Assembly: GCA_046710535.1 (NCBI GenBank)
Contig: JBKEHH010000005.1
Coordinates: 1-64,000, forward strand
Length of the DNA: 64,000 nt
Reading direction: 5' to 3'
From: CAWVSB01 sp046710535
GTDB lineage: Bacteria; Pseudomonadota; Gammaproteobacteria; Pseudomonadales; CAWVSB01
The stretch's first letter is position 1, and every line of letters starts with the position of its first letter. This document shows positions 36,258-45,678 of this stretch, piece by piece. The notes below the pieces were generated by a model. That model did no database searches. It had not been told where the DNA came from and saw only the letters and a list, made by a program, of their open reading frames with translations. A program made the translations under genes and the position numbers.

Positions 36258-37526
36258 ATGATTGCTAGAACATTCAAATATTTATTCTTATTGATACTCG
36301 CATTAACGCCAGTAATAGCAATTTTGGCTTATATGGCAACATCGCCTGCGCCAATTTATCCGCCAAAATTCTATCAACAACCTAGCCAAGCCATTTTGCA
36401 AAAAACGACTGATAGTAATAGTGAATCAATTACGGCAATTATTGATGAAGCAGAGCTAAACTTACTGATCAACGAATTTATCAAAGCAGGACTAGGGTTA
36501 GATATTTATTCGACCAGCACACTACTAGAGTCCGAGTTAGTTAATAGCAACGTCACCATAGCATTGCCTTATTTTGACAAACGTTATGTTAACTTCTCAA
36601 TTGCGTTAAAGCCCGAGGGTAACAGCGCCTCCATAATGCAAGCCAGTATCGGCCAAATTAATATTCCGCTGGGACTCGCAGATACAGTCAAAAACAGAGT
36701 CATAGGTTTGTTGCAACGTCATCAGCTTTACCCAGTGATAGAAAATATTCATAGTAAAATTACCGACATTGAAATTCAGCAGGGTTTTTTACGGATTAAT
36801 TATCGCGCTGATTTAAGCAGCCAAAATCAAACCATGCTTGCCAGCAACGACGATGTACAAATTTATTTGGCGCTAATAAAAAAATATGCAAGCAACAGTG
36901 ATATTCCAGAAAAGCGATTGCGTTACCAAGGTTATCCGCTTAACCAAATATTAGCTGAGCTTTTTAGCGCCGCTGAAAATCGGACGGCTAACGGCGACGC
37001 ACGACTAAAGGAACACACTGCTATTATTATTGCCTTGTCACTGCACTGCGCCGATCAACGTATTTTAAAAGCTACAAACTGGCTGGCTGAATACCATCAG
37101 CCAACACCAAGGCTGCCAATAGGCATCCATAAGCGATCAGATTTAGGCGAGCATTTTATGACTTCTGTCGCGGCTTATTATTACGCAGGTGGAGAGGTAG
37201 CTTTGTTAGTTGGTCTTTACAAAGAAATGTTGGATGCCCGAGTTAAGGATAGATTTGGCCTTAGGGATTTAACCGCCGATTACGCTGGTGTAGAATTTGC
37301 TAAACTGATGACAAGCAGTGCAGCAACAGACTGGCTGGCGAAAAACTATCACTTAACTAGCACTGAAAAAAATCTATTGCCCCTAATGACGGCAGCGGAT
37401 GCTGACAAACTAAAAGATATTCCATTGCTGGGTAGAGCAGGAATTAATGCTGCCACTGTTGCCGATATCAAAACAACGATCACTGCTACAGTACAAAGAT
37501 CGCCACTGTATTCAACTCAGTTTTAA
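36258..37526 (+). CDS. Membrane-anchored periplasmic protein of unknown function
   Basis: 422 residues: one N-terminal membrane helix (about 7-26), then an all-periplasmic region. Residues about 60-230 look like a lipid-binding or scaffold fold I do not recognise. The C-terminal half has 'DLGEHFMTSVAAYYYAGGE' and 'VGLYKEMLDARVKDRFGL', then 'LTADYAGVEFAKL', a pattern I believe recurs in uncharacterised Pseudomonas-like proteins, with His, Glu and Asp that could form an active site. It follows the srkA pseudogene by nine bases and remains intact. Confidence 0.72.
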   Translation: MIARTFKYLFLLILALTPVIAILAYMATSPAPIYPPKFYQQPSQAILQKTTDSNSESITAIIDEAELNLLINEFIKAGLGLDIYSTSTLLESELVNSNVTIALPYFDKRYVNFSIALKPEGNSASIMQASIGQINIPLGLADTVKNRVIGLLQRHQLYPVIENIHSKITDIEIQQGFLRINYRADLSSQNQTMLASNDDVQIYLALIKKYASNSDIPEKRLRYQGYPLNQILAELFSAAENRTANGDARLKEHTAIIIALSLHCADQRILKATNWLAEYHQPTPRLPIGIHKRSDLGEHFMTSVAAYYYAGGEVALLVGLYKEMLDARVKDRFGLRDLTADYAGVEFAKLMTSSAATDWLAKNYHLTSTEKNLLPLMTAADADKLKDIPLLGRAGINAATVADIKTTITATVQRSPLYSTQF

Positions 37527-37557
37527 GGCCCCGTTACACGATCCAATAATGCTTGCC

Positions 37558-38417
37558 TCATCTCAGTCGCCGGCGCCGAGAGTTGTTTTTACGCCGAGTA
37601 ATAATCCCCACATTACGACTAATTTCACTTCCTATTAAGGGTTTGCACTCAACACCTAAGGACTCCATCTGTTTAATAGTTGACGACGGCACAATACTTA
37701 ACCCTAAGCTGTTCGCTATCATAGAGCCTATTGAAGCTAACTAATGAGCCTCGAAGGCAATCGCTAATTTTATATCGCAAGCCTTGGTAGCGGTTTCAAT
37801 TAACTGGCAAATACTCGACAGCCGCTGTAGGGCAATAAACGGATACGCAGGTAAATCGCGAAAACGTATTTTACTCTTGTGCATTAAGGCATGCGGCTTT
37901 GGTGCAGCGACAAAAAATTTATCTTCAAATAAAACCGCAAAATCTAACTCGTCATACTCAACGGGGTCAAAACTGGCGTCAATTTTCAACTCGCCCAGTT
38001 CACACCATGTCTACTACATTTTCCGCCACTACATCTTGCACCGCAATATCTATATTCGGACGCTGACCACAATAGTAGGCCAATATATCACGCAGCAAGC
38101 TACTAGCAAAGGAAGGCATGGCAGCAATACTCAACTTGCCACGGCGCATGGCATATAAATTGTGCACATCAGCAAAGGCATTATCCCAGTCGGCCAGCAA
38201 TCGCTGCGTCACCGGATAAAAAGCTTCACCTTCAGGTGTTAACGTAAGGCTGCGAGTAGTGCGCGCCAGTAAGCTACCGCCCACTATTTGCTCCAAATTT
38301 TTAATCGCAATACTTAAGGCGGGTTGAGACAAATGTATGCGTCCACCTGCCTCGGCAAAGTTGCGCGCCTAGGCCCCCGGCTACAAAAGCTTTTAACTGT
38401 TTAATCGTCGCGCTCAT
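37558..38417 (-). pseudogene. Decayed LysR-type transcriptional regulator
   Basis: The minus strand encodes most of a LysR regulator in pieces. From an ATG at 38417 'MSATIKQLKAFVA' shifts frame near 38365 before 'ARNFAEAGGRIHLSQPALSIA' (the helix-turn-helix). The frame then reads to TGA near 38000 (probably CGA) followed by a one-base shift in a GGG run (near 37994), then the effector domain 'KIDASFDPVEYDELDFAVLF' to TAG at 37741-37743 (probably CAG), and ends 'SRNVGIITRRKNNSRR' with TGA at 37558. At least four lesions make it non-functional. It is divergent from the CoA-transferase genes, its likely former target. Confidence 0.85.
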
Positions 38418-38456
38418 TGGTTTCACCCAGTATTTTATATATTTGATTTATAAATA

Positions 38457-38480
38457 AATAGATCAATAGATCAATAGATC
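38457..38480. repeat. Three tandem copies of AATAGATC
   Basis: Three exact copies of the 8-base unit AATAGATC, followed by a partial AATATTTT, lie 72 bases upstream of the CoA-transferase start, in the region shared with the LysR pseudogene. They could be repeated binding sites or simple slippage. Confidence 0.7.
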
Positions 38481-38551
38481 AATATTTTACGCTTGATAAA
38501 TATAAAGTGTTAGACCATTCTTGCTAAATTGATACCTAACGGAGCAAAAAA

Positions 38552-39250
38552 ATGGCAGGATTCGATAAGGTGGTTGCTACCTACGAAGAGGCAATGATTG
38601 GGCTAGAAGACAATATGACTGTAATTGCTGGCGGTTTTGGCCTCTGTGGTATCCCTGAAAATTTAATCAATCAAATTAAAACTATGGGCACTAAATACCT
38701 CACCATTGTCTCCAACAACTGCGGCATCGATGGCTTTGGCTTAGGGGTTTTGTTAGAAGACCGTCAGATCAAAAAAATGGTGTCGTCGTATGTTGGTGAA
38801 AACAAAATGTTTGAAGACCAACTCCTCGCTGGCGAGTTAGAAGTAGAACTAACACCGCAAGGCACCCTCGCTGAAAAAATGCGCGCTGGTGGTGCGGGTA
38901 TTCCGGCTTTCTTTACCGCTACTGGCTACGGCACCCTAGTAGGCGAGGGCAAAGAAGTACGTAACTATAATGGTAGAAATTATATTTTGGAAGAAGCAAT
39001 CACCGGTGACTTCGCTATTGTTAAAGCGTGGAAAGCCGATCGCTTTGGCAATGCTATATATCGCAATACCGCGCAAAATTTTAATCCGATGGCCGCAACC
39101 GCAGGCAAAATTACCGTAATGGAAGTGGAAGAGATTGTAGAGCCGGGCGAGCTAGATCCTGCACACATCCACACTCCGGGTATTTATGTTGACCGCCTGA
39201 TTCAAGGAAGCTTTGAGAAACGCATAGAACAACGCATGGTTAGGGAATAA
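38552..39250 (+). CDS. scoA: 3-oxoacid CoA-transferase, subunit A
   Basis: 232 residues, family I CoA-transferase alpha subunit; 'VIAGGFGLCGIPENLI' is the CoA-binding glycine loop and 'LAEKMRAGGAGIPAFFT' the classic signature. It moves CoA from succinyl-CoA (or a similar donor) to a 3-oxo acid such as acetoacetate. Good GGAG ribosome site. Subunit B follows after 11 bases. Confidence 0.93.
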   Translation: MAGFDKVVATYEEAMIGLEDNMTVIAGGFGLCGIPENLINQIKTMGTKYLTIVSNNCGIDGFGLGVLLEDRQIKKMVSSYVGENKMFEDQLLAGELEVELTPQGTLAEKMRAGGAGIPAFFTATGYGTLVGEGKEVRNYNGRNYILEEAITGDFAIVKAWKADRFGNAIYRNTAQNFNPMAATAGKITVMEVEEIVEPGELDPAHIHTPGIYVDRLIQGSFEKRIEQRMVRE

Positions 39251-39261
39251 GGAGAAATCAG

Positions 39262-39918
39262 ATGGGACTTTCTAGAGACCAAATGGCCATGCGCGTTGCT
39301 CGCGAACTGCAAGATGGCTACTACGTGAACCTTGGCATTGGCATTCCAACGTTAGTTGCCAACCACGTGCCAGCAGGTATAGAAGTTATGCTCCAATCAG
39401 AAAACGGTTTGTTAGGTATGGGGCCGTTCCCGACTGAAGCAGAATTAGATGCCGACATGATTAATGCGGGGAAACAAACCGTGACAGCTGCGACCGGGGC
39501 ATCTATTTTTTCATCGGCAGAATCATTCGCGATGATTCGTGGCGGACATGTTGACTTGACTGTACTCGGTGCATTTGAAGTTGATATGAATGGCAGCATT
39601 GCCTCATGGATGATTCCAGGAAAATTGATCAAAGGTATGGGCGGAGCCATGGACTTAGTTGCCGGCGCTGACAATATTATTGCCATCATGACTCACGCTG
39701 ATAAATACGGGAATTCTAAGCTGCTGAAGCAATGTAGTTTGCCGCTAACCGGCTCGAACTGTATTCAAAAAATACTTACCGACTTAGCTTATTTAGAAAT
39801 ACACGATGGTGCATTTCATTTAATAGAGCGAGCTCCAGGCGTGAGCGTGGAAGAAATTAAGACAAAAACTGAAGGGACGTTAGTGATACCAGATAATGTA
39901 GCCGAAATGCAATTTTAA
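39262..39918 (+). CDS. scoB: 3-oxoacid CoA-transferase, subunit B
   Basis: 218 residues with 'VNLGIGIPTLVANHVP' and the catalytic Glu in 'QSENGLLGMGP'. With subunit A it forms the active heterotetramer. The pair has no thiolase or hydroxybutyrate dehydrogenase beside it, and its presumed LysR regulator is broken. Confidence 0.93.
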   Translation: MGLSRDQMAMRVARELQDGYYVNLGIGIPTLVANHVPAGIEVMLQSENGLLGMGPFPTEAELDADMINAGKQTVTAATGASIFSSAESFAMIRGGHVDLTVLGAFEVDMNGSIASWMIPGKLIKGMGGAMDLVAGADNIIAIMTHADKYGNSKLLKQCSLPLTGSNCIQKILTDLAYLEIHDGAFHLIERAPGVSVEEIKTKTEGTLVIPDNVAEMQF

Positions 39919-39923
39919 CCTTA

Positions 39924-40959
39924 TCAGGTCACAACCCTATTTCGGCCGCTATGCTTAGTTTTAAACATAACTCTATCAGCCATTTTAACTACATCTGTGC
40001 TGTCTTGAAATGGCGAGTTTGATTCGGCGACGCCACAACTTACTATCATTGATATTCCAAACCGCCAAACGAATAACTAGCGATACTGTGGCATATCTTT
40101 ATAGGCCACATAAAAATTAGTAGCTGGCATAAATACAACTATTTTTTCACCACCCCAACGAACCACAACATCATCGCCACGAACATAACTTTTAATTAGT
40201 GACGACGCCTCAACCAACACCTTATTGCCAATGAGACGACCATGCTTATCATTTACCTACTTAAAGTGATCTAAATCTATTAATACAATCGAAAAGTTAA
40301 CTTTATTCCTATCCTTACGCTGATCTTCAGATATGTTTTCAAGAAAACCTCTACGATTATTGAGCCCGATAAGTTGGTCTATTTTGGCTAAACTATTTAG
40401 TTCTTCCTTGGCACTGTATAAACCTTTGCGCACGTCGAAATGAATGACTTCTATAGAGAAACAAGAGAAACCCAACACCAGGTATGCCATTAAATAACGC
40501 TGACTTAACTATTCAGTAGATTCAGCCAGCGGCAACATGCTAGAGGGGAAAGTTAATAAATACGCAGTAACTACAAATAAAACACCGGTGACAATAGCAC
40601 CATTTTTACGGTCCAAAAAATAGAAAAATGTTGGCAGCATGACCAATGACCAAAGGATGCCAGGTCTTGCAGCAACGCCGCTAAGCATCCAAAAACTGTG
40701 TAAAACTACAACCAGAAAGATTAGTAAATACAGTTTAGGCTTACCGCCTAGCTTAATATAAATGGAGCGGGCAATAAACATAATGCCAGTTATTGTTAGC
40801 GCCAAAACTAGAGCTAGAGGACGATCGTCACGGACAAAAAAGTCAAAGATGGATATGCCACTAATAAAGACGCCACCAAGAAAACCCAACACCATAACAA
40901 CGCTAGCACGGCGCTTCTGTTTCGTCCTTAATAACATTGCCTGACATAGAATCACTCAT
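39924..40959 (-). pseudogene. Decayed membrane GGDEF diguanylate cyclase
   Basis: A single minus-strand frame from about 40955 to TGA at 39924-39926 encodes a six-helix membrane domain, then a GGDEF domain ('KIDQLIGLNNRRGFLE', 'VLIDLDHFK', 'CGVAESNSPF', 'KHSGRNRVV'). It is cut by in-frame TAG at 40509-40511, 40257-40259 and 40077-40079. The active-site motif reads 'RWGGEKIVV' instead of GG[DE]EF, and a stretch before 'CGVAE' seems missing. Near the start an ATG at 40959 is in another frame, suggesting one more indel. It ends beside scoB, tail to tail. Confidence 0.85.
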
Positions 40960-41244
40960 TGAGCGTCTTGATTTAGCATTGCCGAGCTAACTAGCCTAAA
41001 TAAAATATAGGTATTACAGACTCATATTATCTCTGACAACAATCACTAGCTTAGTCCATAAAAGAAGTCGTTAAGCACTTTTTATCATATATTTTTCATC
41101 AATATAAATAGTTGATGTAAAGATTAAAACAAAAATATAACTTTAGCCCTAACTAAGGGCTACCAGCGGTCCTTTAACGTGCTGCCAAAACTGCTGTCAT
41201 CGCGCGTGGAATGCAACATTCTAACCACTTATTCAAGGTCAAGG

Positions 41245-41967
41245 TTAATCTCGGGTACTGGGCTTAATTAATGTCCGCAGCCAATTCAATGTGGTGTTGT
41301 CTTTTAATACCATTTTGTCTACCCCGGCAAAAAATACTTCTAACCCTGCTGGGTCTTGAAAGGTGGACGCCCGCCCTATTACAGCACGATCTTTATCTAA
41401 TTCTTTTACCACCTTAGCCGGATTGCCCGCCACTATCACATTTGGCGGTACATCTTTAGCAACCACCGCACCAGCAGCAACCACACTGTTCTCGCCAATA
41501 GTTACGCCTTTTAACACCATGCAGTGGTCACCTAACCAGACGTTGTCGCCAATTTTTACCGGAAACACCCCTTTAGCGCGCTGACCACGATCATACATTT
41601 CATGCCAGTCTGAATCAGTAATATACGATCCAGCGGCCATCATCACCCCATCACCGATAACAACTTCATCGCAGGCGCTAATGCGAGCACCAGGGCTCAT
41701 TAAAAAATAATCGCCAATAGTGATACTCCCACTGGTTGGTTCTTGCCCCCACACACCTATTTTTACATGCTGAGTTGGCTCACCGATAATAGTTGCACAT
41801 TTGCCAATACGAATATTTGGCCCAGATATCTTTATATACCAAGGTTTCATAATGGTGTGATAGTCCCCGAGGTAGTCACATGCTGGCCGTAAAAAATGAT
41901 TGGCGTACCAGACTCGGAATTTTAAATAGTATTTTTTCACCCAATACGGGCGTCTATCTTGTCGCAT
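41245..41967 (-). CDS. Hexapeptide-repeat acyltransferase
   Basis: About 240 residues forming a left-handed beta helix: repeats such as 'ISGPNIRIGKCATIIGEP', 'ITIGDYFLMSPGARI', 'VIGDGVMMAAGSYI' and 'IGENSVVAAGAVVAKDVPPN'. The catalytic His is likely in 'DSDWHEMYDRG', as in maltose/galactoside acetyltransferases (MaoC-unrelated, LbetaH class). I use the ATG at 41967, seven bases after AGGA. The acceptor is unknown; no polysaccharide genes flank it. Confidence 0.84.
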   Translation of the reverse strand: MRQDRRPYWVKKYYLKFRVWYANHFLRPACDYLGDYHTIMKPWYIKISGPNIRIGKCATIIGEPTQHVKIGVWGQEPTSGSITIGDYFLMSPGARISACDEVVIGDGVMMAAGSYITDSDWHEMYDRGQRAKGVFPVKIGDNVWLGDHCMVLKGVTIGENSVVAAGAVVAKDVPPNVIVAGNPAKVVKELDKDRAVIGRASTFQDPAGLEVFFAGVDKMVLKDNTTLNWLRTLIKPSTRD

Positions 41968-42079
41968 TATCAATCCTAGTTATTTTTTTGAAATCTACAT
42001 TACCATTGCAATCGTGAATTTTGCCCTAACTTAAGCTACATTAGACCTATGCTAACCGCCCTAATTAAGGATTACAGCC

Positions 42080-42889
42080 GTGACTGATATTATTTGGCAA
42101 CATATTCGTGAAGAAACCACCAAAGTAATTGCCAATGAGCCTGTCCTCGCCAGCTTTTTGCATTCCACTATTCTAAACCACAAGAGTTTAGAACACGCTT
42201 TAAGCTATCACTTAGCCAACAAACTAGACAGCGTAACAGTACCGGCTATTTTACTACGTGAAGTGATCGAAGAAGCATTCAAAGCTGATCCCTCTATCGG
42301 TGAAGCAATACGAGCAGACATTAAGGCTATTAAAGATCGTGACTCGGCTGTTCGTTATTACTCAACGCCTTTTTTATATTTTAAAGGCTTTCATGCCTTA
42401 CAATCTTATCGGGTGGCGCACTGGCTATGCCAGCAACAGCGCTATTCACTGGCGTTATTTTTCCAAAACCAAATTGCGATGGTGTTTGCTGTCGACATTC
42501 ACCCGGCCGCAACGATTGGTAGTGGCATTATGCTAGATCATGCTACTGGTTTAGTTATTGGCGAAACAGCCGTTATTGGTGACAATGTATCGATTATGCA
42601 ATCAGTAACCCTTGGTGGCACTGGTAAAGAAGGCGGCGACCGTCATCCTAAAATTGGTGATGGCGTATTAATAAGTGCAGGGGCAAAAATTCTCGGTAAT
42701 ATTCATATTGGCCAAGGGGCAAAAGTTGGTGCTGGTAGCGTAGTGCTACAAGATGTTGCACCGTATACCACCGTCGCAGGCGTACCGGCTAAACAAGTTG
42801 GTGCCCCAAGTGCAAGTGGCGCACAACCGGCCTTAGATATGAACCACGGCATTAGCTGTGATGTGGATAATTGCCTGGAAGGAAAATAA
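42080..42889 (+). CDS. cysE: Serine O-acetyltransferase
   Basis: 269 residues, the first step of cysteine synthesis from serine and acetyl-CoA. The N-terminal helical domain ('WQHIREETTKVIANEPVLAS') is followed by the hexapeptide helix with 'MLDHATGLVIGETAVIGDN' (active-site Asp/His) and 'GGTGKEGGDRHPKIGDGV'. Length and both domains are typical of enteric CysE. Convergent with the next gene, one base apart. Confidence 0.95.
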   Translation: MTDIIWQHIREETTKVIANEPVLASFLHSTILNHKSLEHALSYHLANKLDSVTVPAILLREVIEEAFKADPSIGEAIRADIKAIKDRDSAVRYYSTPFLYFKGFHALQSYRVAHWLCQQQRYSLALFFQNQIAMVFAVDIHPAATIGSGIMLDHATGLVIGETAVIGDNVSIMQSVTLGGTGKEGGDRHPKIGDGVLISAGAKILGNIHIGQGAKVGAGSVVLQDVAPYTTVAGVPAKQVGAPSASGAQPALDMNHGISCDVDNCLEGK

Positions 42890-42890
42890 A

Positions 42891-43649
42891 TCAGTCTTGC
42901 AGAAAATACCATAACTGGTAAATGTGATCATATAACCTGAGTGCGATATCAAGCTTATCGCGATCAAAGTCTAGGCTGCTCAAATCTTGTACCGACAGAC
43001 TCCATTCTCGAATCAAACTCGCCACATCAAACTCGGCCTGTCCCATGGCTGCATACTCCCAATCCAAAACATATAATTGATTTTTACAGTCAATAATATT
43101 ACTCGTGACCAAATCATGATGGGTTAGCACTGCAGGCTGGCTACTAAACTCATCAATAACGGTTAATAAGAATTCACGCTCACGATAAATCTCATCGGCT
43201 AACTTAATATCTAAATCCAATACGCCGTGCCAATAGTGATTAAGGTAACTGCGATAACGTCGCGGCGGCAGCTCGCATTCAACACGGTGTATTTGATTAA
43301 GCGCAGCTAATAAGCGCTGACGTTTAGAAAATTGTTGAACGGCAATATTTTGCCAGTAATTCTCGCCAACATATTGGCTAAGACAAATACCAGCATCGAC
43401 ATCGACGTAGAACACCTCTGGGCATAAACCCAGAGCACTAACTTTTTCTAAAATGATTTTCTCATGCTGGCGATTAATACCCAGTGCATCACTGTTAGAA
43501 GCATTGACTCGCAAGACCATTTGCGTATCGCCCGCCTTAATCAAATAACTTTGATTAGTTGAGCCACCTTCTAGACGACCAAGCAGATCAGGCTGCTGAG
43601 TTAAACCCAGCGGCCAATCCTGCCATCCCTGCAATAGATCTTCGGTCAA
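42891..43649 (-). CDS. Choline/aminoglycoside kinase-fold phosphotransferase
   Basis: 252 residues. The ATP-binding strand 'LEGGSTNQSYLIKAGDTQMV', the catalytic 'LTHHDLVTSNIID' and the metal-binding 'VLDWEYAAMG' are complete. The pattern suits choline kinase or thiamine kinase (ThiK) type enzymes better than drug resistance kinases. The start is a TTG at 43649 with GAGGACG upstream. Substrate not determined. Confidence 0.82.
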   Translation of the reverse strand: MTEDLLQGWQDWPLGLTQQPDLLGRLEGGSTNQSYLIKAGDTQMVLRVNASNSDALGINRQHEKIILEKVSALGLCPEVFYVDVDAGICLSQYVGENYWQNIAVQQFSKRQRLLAALNQIHRVECELPPRRYRSYLNHYWHGVLDLDIKLADEIYREREFLLTVIDEFSSQPAVLTHHDLVTSNIIDCKNQLYVLDWEYAAMGQAEFDVASLIREWSLSVQDLSSLDFDRDKLDIALRLYDHIYQLWYFLQD

Positions 43650-43760
43650 AACAACTACGTCCTCTTAATAATACAGCCAAAATAACAGTAACAAGATCAT
43701 TGGCCAATGATTGATCGCGATTGCTGTTAAGCAAACCACAAATCATTTCCCAAAAAGTGA

Positions 43761-43792
43761 AAAAGCCTCGAAGATAACCTTCGAGGCTTTTA
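43761..43792 (-). terminator. Terminator after the LLM oxidoreductase gene
   Basis: A 13-base-pair hairpin (arms AAAAGCCTCGAAG and CTTCGAGGCTTTT) with a five-base loop, 22 bases past the stop of the minus-strand gene, ending in T's in that direction. Confidence 0.85.
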
Positions 43793-43813
43793 AATGCATC
43801 CTAAGCTAGCGGG

Positions 43814-44863
43814 TTACAGAAACTCGTCAGCTAAAACATCCAATACTTCATCTTGGTAAACTTGGAACAACAAGGTACCTACTTCATTGCGCTCACCTGA
43901 TTCTTTCCAAACCTGGCAACGCTCTCTAATACGTGCCTCAGGGCCCACTAATGCCACTAGGTCAACTAATTCATCAGGTACAGCATTGGCTGCGGCTTCT
44001 TTGTCGCCACCTAAATATAACTCCTGAATTTTATCTGCCGCGTCACCAAAACCCAAATTGGTTGTATAAGTATGGTAAAAGTTTTTATTTTTAGCGCCCA
44101 TACCACCAATATAAAGTGCCAAAAATTGCTTAATCGGCGCGCGGCAGGCATCAACGTCATCGCCCATTATCACCCCAATAAACGGCGCGACATCAAAATT
44201 GGCCAAAGACTTCCCGTTACCGGCTTTATCGAAACCTTTTTGTAAGGGCACACCAATGACTTCAAACTTTTCTGGCACCATAAACACTGGAAATACCCCA
44301 TCGGCGACTTCAGCCGATGCCGCTAAACCCGCCGGCGTAATGGAGGCGGTATAAACTGGAATATCTTTTTCAACTGCCGCCATAATTGATTTAAGCGCTT
44401 TACCTAAGCCGGTTGTACCTTCGCTTTTATTTGGCAGTTGATACATTTTACCGTCAAATTCTACCGGGCCTTGGCGGGCGAAAATTTTCTTCATTATCTG
44501 AATGTATTCTTTAGTGCGCGTAACTGGTTTACCATAAGGCACACCATGCCAACCCTCTACTACCTGGGGCCCAGAGGCGCCAAGACCAACAATAAAACGG
44601 CCATTTGATAGTTGATCTAGAGTCATGGCGGTCATGGCGGTGGTTGCAGGGGTACGCCCTACCATTTGCATAATGGCCGTGCCCACTTTGATCTTGTCTG
44701 TTTGCGCTAATATCCATGCTGCGGGAGTAACCGCATCAGAGCCATAGGCTTCTGCCGTCCACACTGAGTCAAAGCCCAAAGCTTCCGCTTTTTTTATCAA
44801 CTCGATGGGAACGGTGATCTGTTTACCCGAATAACCCATCAAAAAACCTAATTTTATTGCCAT
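43814..44863 (-). CDS. LLM-class flavin (or F420)-dependent oxidoreductase
   Basis: 349 residues in the luciferase-like TIM-barrel family: 'AIKLGFLMGYSGKQITVPIE', 'GFDSVWTAEAYGSDAVTPAA', 'TMTLDQLSNGRFIVGLGASG' and 'VEGWHGVPYGKP'. These match the F420-type subfamily common in actinobacteria and also in lipid-degrading gammaproteobacteria. The cofactor cannot be decided from sequence. Start at the ATG at 44863 with GAGGAT upstream. It is divergent from the SlyD-like gene. Confidence 0.87.
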   Translation of the reverse strand: MAIKLGFLMGYSGKQITVPIELIKKAEALGFDSVWTAEAYGSDAVTPAAWILAQTDKIKVGTAIMQMVGRTPATTAMTAMTLDQLSNGRFIVGLGASGPQVVEGWHGVPYGKPVTRTKEYIQIMKKIFARQGPVEFDGKMYQLPNKSEGTTGLGKALKSIMAAVEKDIPVYTASITPAGLAASAEVADGVFPVFMVPEKFEVIGVPLQKGFDKAGNGKSLANFDVAPFIGVIMGDDVDACRAPIKQFLALYIGGMGAKNKNFYHTYTTNLGFGDAADKIQELYLGGDKEAAANAVPDELVDLVALVGPEARIRERCQVWKESGERNEVGTLLFQVYQDEVLDVLADEFL

Positions 44864-45070
44864 AACGCTATCCTCAATATTTGTACTTCCCCTCACCCGG
44901 GGACATGAGCCTAGTGCTCAATTGTTAATTTAAACCACTTATTTTGGCTAACAAAGGATAATACATTGTGGCTTGAGCCCATAGTTTTATAGCGCTATTT
45001 TTCGACAGATCCAATGCTTTCACCTACAATGCGGCCTGCACAGACAGACTAAAATAGGCTAACTATAAAT

Positions 45071-45559
45071 ATGAATATTGAAAAAGACTGTATTGTCGGT
45101 TTTAACTACAGCATTACAAACAGTGTAGGCAATGAAGTTGAAACCAGTAATGGCGAGGCCCACATTTATTTACATGGTCGCGAGCAAGTATTACCGCGAC
45201 TAGAAAAAGAATTTGATGACCACAAAGAAGGTGACAATTTTACCGTTGATTTAGCTTGTATTGATGCTTATGGCCCCAGAAATGACGACAATATTCAACG
45301 TATTGCCGCTAAACACTTAACGCCGATTAAGGGTAAGTTAAAGACTGGAAGCCTAGCAGTTGTGCAAACCGAAGCCGGTCCGCGCCAAGTAAAAGTAATT
45401 AAAATGGGTAAGTTTCAAGCAACCGTAGATGCCAACCACCCCCACGCCGGTGAGGACTTAAGTTTTGCTGTTGAAATCACCTTGGTACGCGAAGCCACTA
45501 GCGATGAGTTGGCTCATGGCCATGCGCATGGCGCAGATGGCCACGCTCAACACCACTAA
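45071..45559 (+). CDS. FKBP-type peptidyl-prolyl isomerase, SlyD-like
   Basis: 162 residues: a split FKBP domain with an inserted chaperone flap (about 70-120, 'YGPRNDDNIQRI...'), the closing 'VDANHPHAGEDLSFAVEI' and a His-rich tail 'HGHAHGADGHAQHH', which in SlyD binds nickel or zinc. The FKBP catalytic aromatic residues are partly replaced, as is common in SlyD relatives. Cytoplasmic folding or metal-delivery role inferred. Confidence 0.88.
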   Translation: MNIEKDCIVGFNYSITNSVGNEVETSNGEAHIYLHGREQVLPRLEKEFDDHKEGDNFTVDLACIDAYGPRNDDNIQRIAAKHLTPIKGKLKTGSLAVVQTEAGPRQVKVIKMGKFQATVDANHPHAGEDLSFAVEITLVREATSDELAHGHAHGADGHAQHH

Positions 45560-45678
45560 ACAGTAGCTGCGAACTTGGTCGACAAGTTCGCAATTTGGTA
45601 TACGGGGGGAATTTTATTTTGCCCATGCGCACGGTTAGCGCTAAGCTGAATATAAAGCTAAACCCTAAAAGGTTATTT

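Noticed and set aside
39924..40959. In-frame TAG codons in the GGDEF gene as recoded amino acid or stop-codon reassignment.
   Set aside because: TAG is used as a normal stop by intact genes here (RND pump, bioF, the 642-1877 dehydrogenase), and other broken genes use TAA and TGA as well as frameshifts, so simple decay is the better reading.
41143..41162. Hairpin TAGCCCT-AACTA-AGGGCTA as a terminator for the hexapeptide acyltransferase gene.
   Set aside because: The stem is short and the T tract after it on the minus strand is broken, so I do not list it as a terminator.
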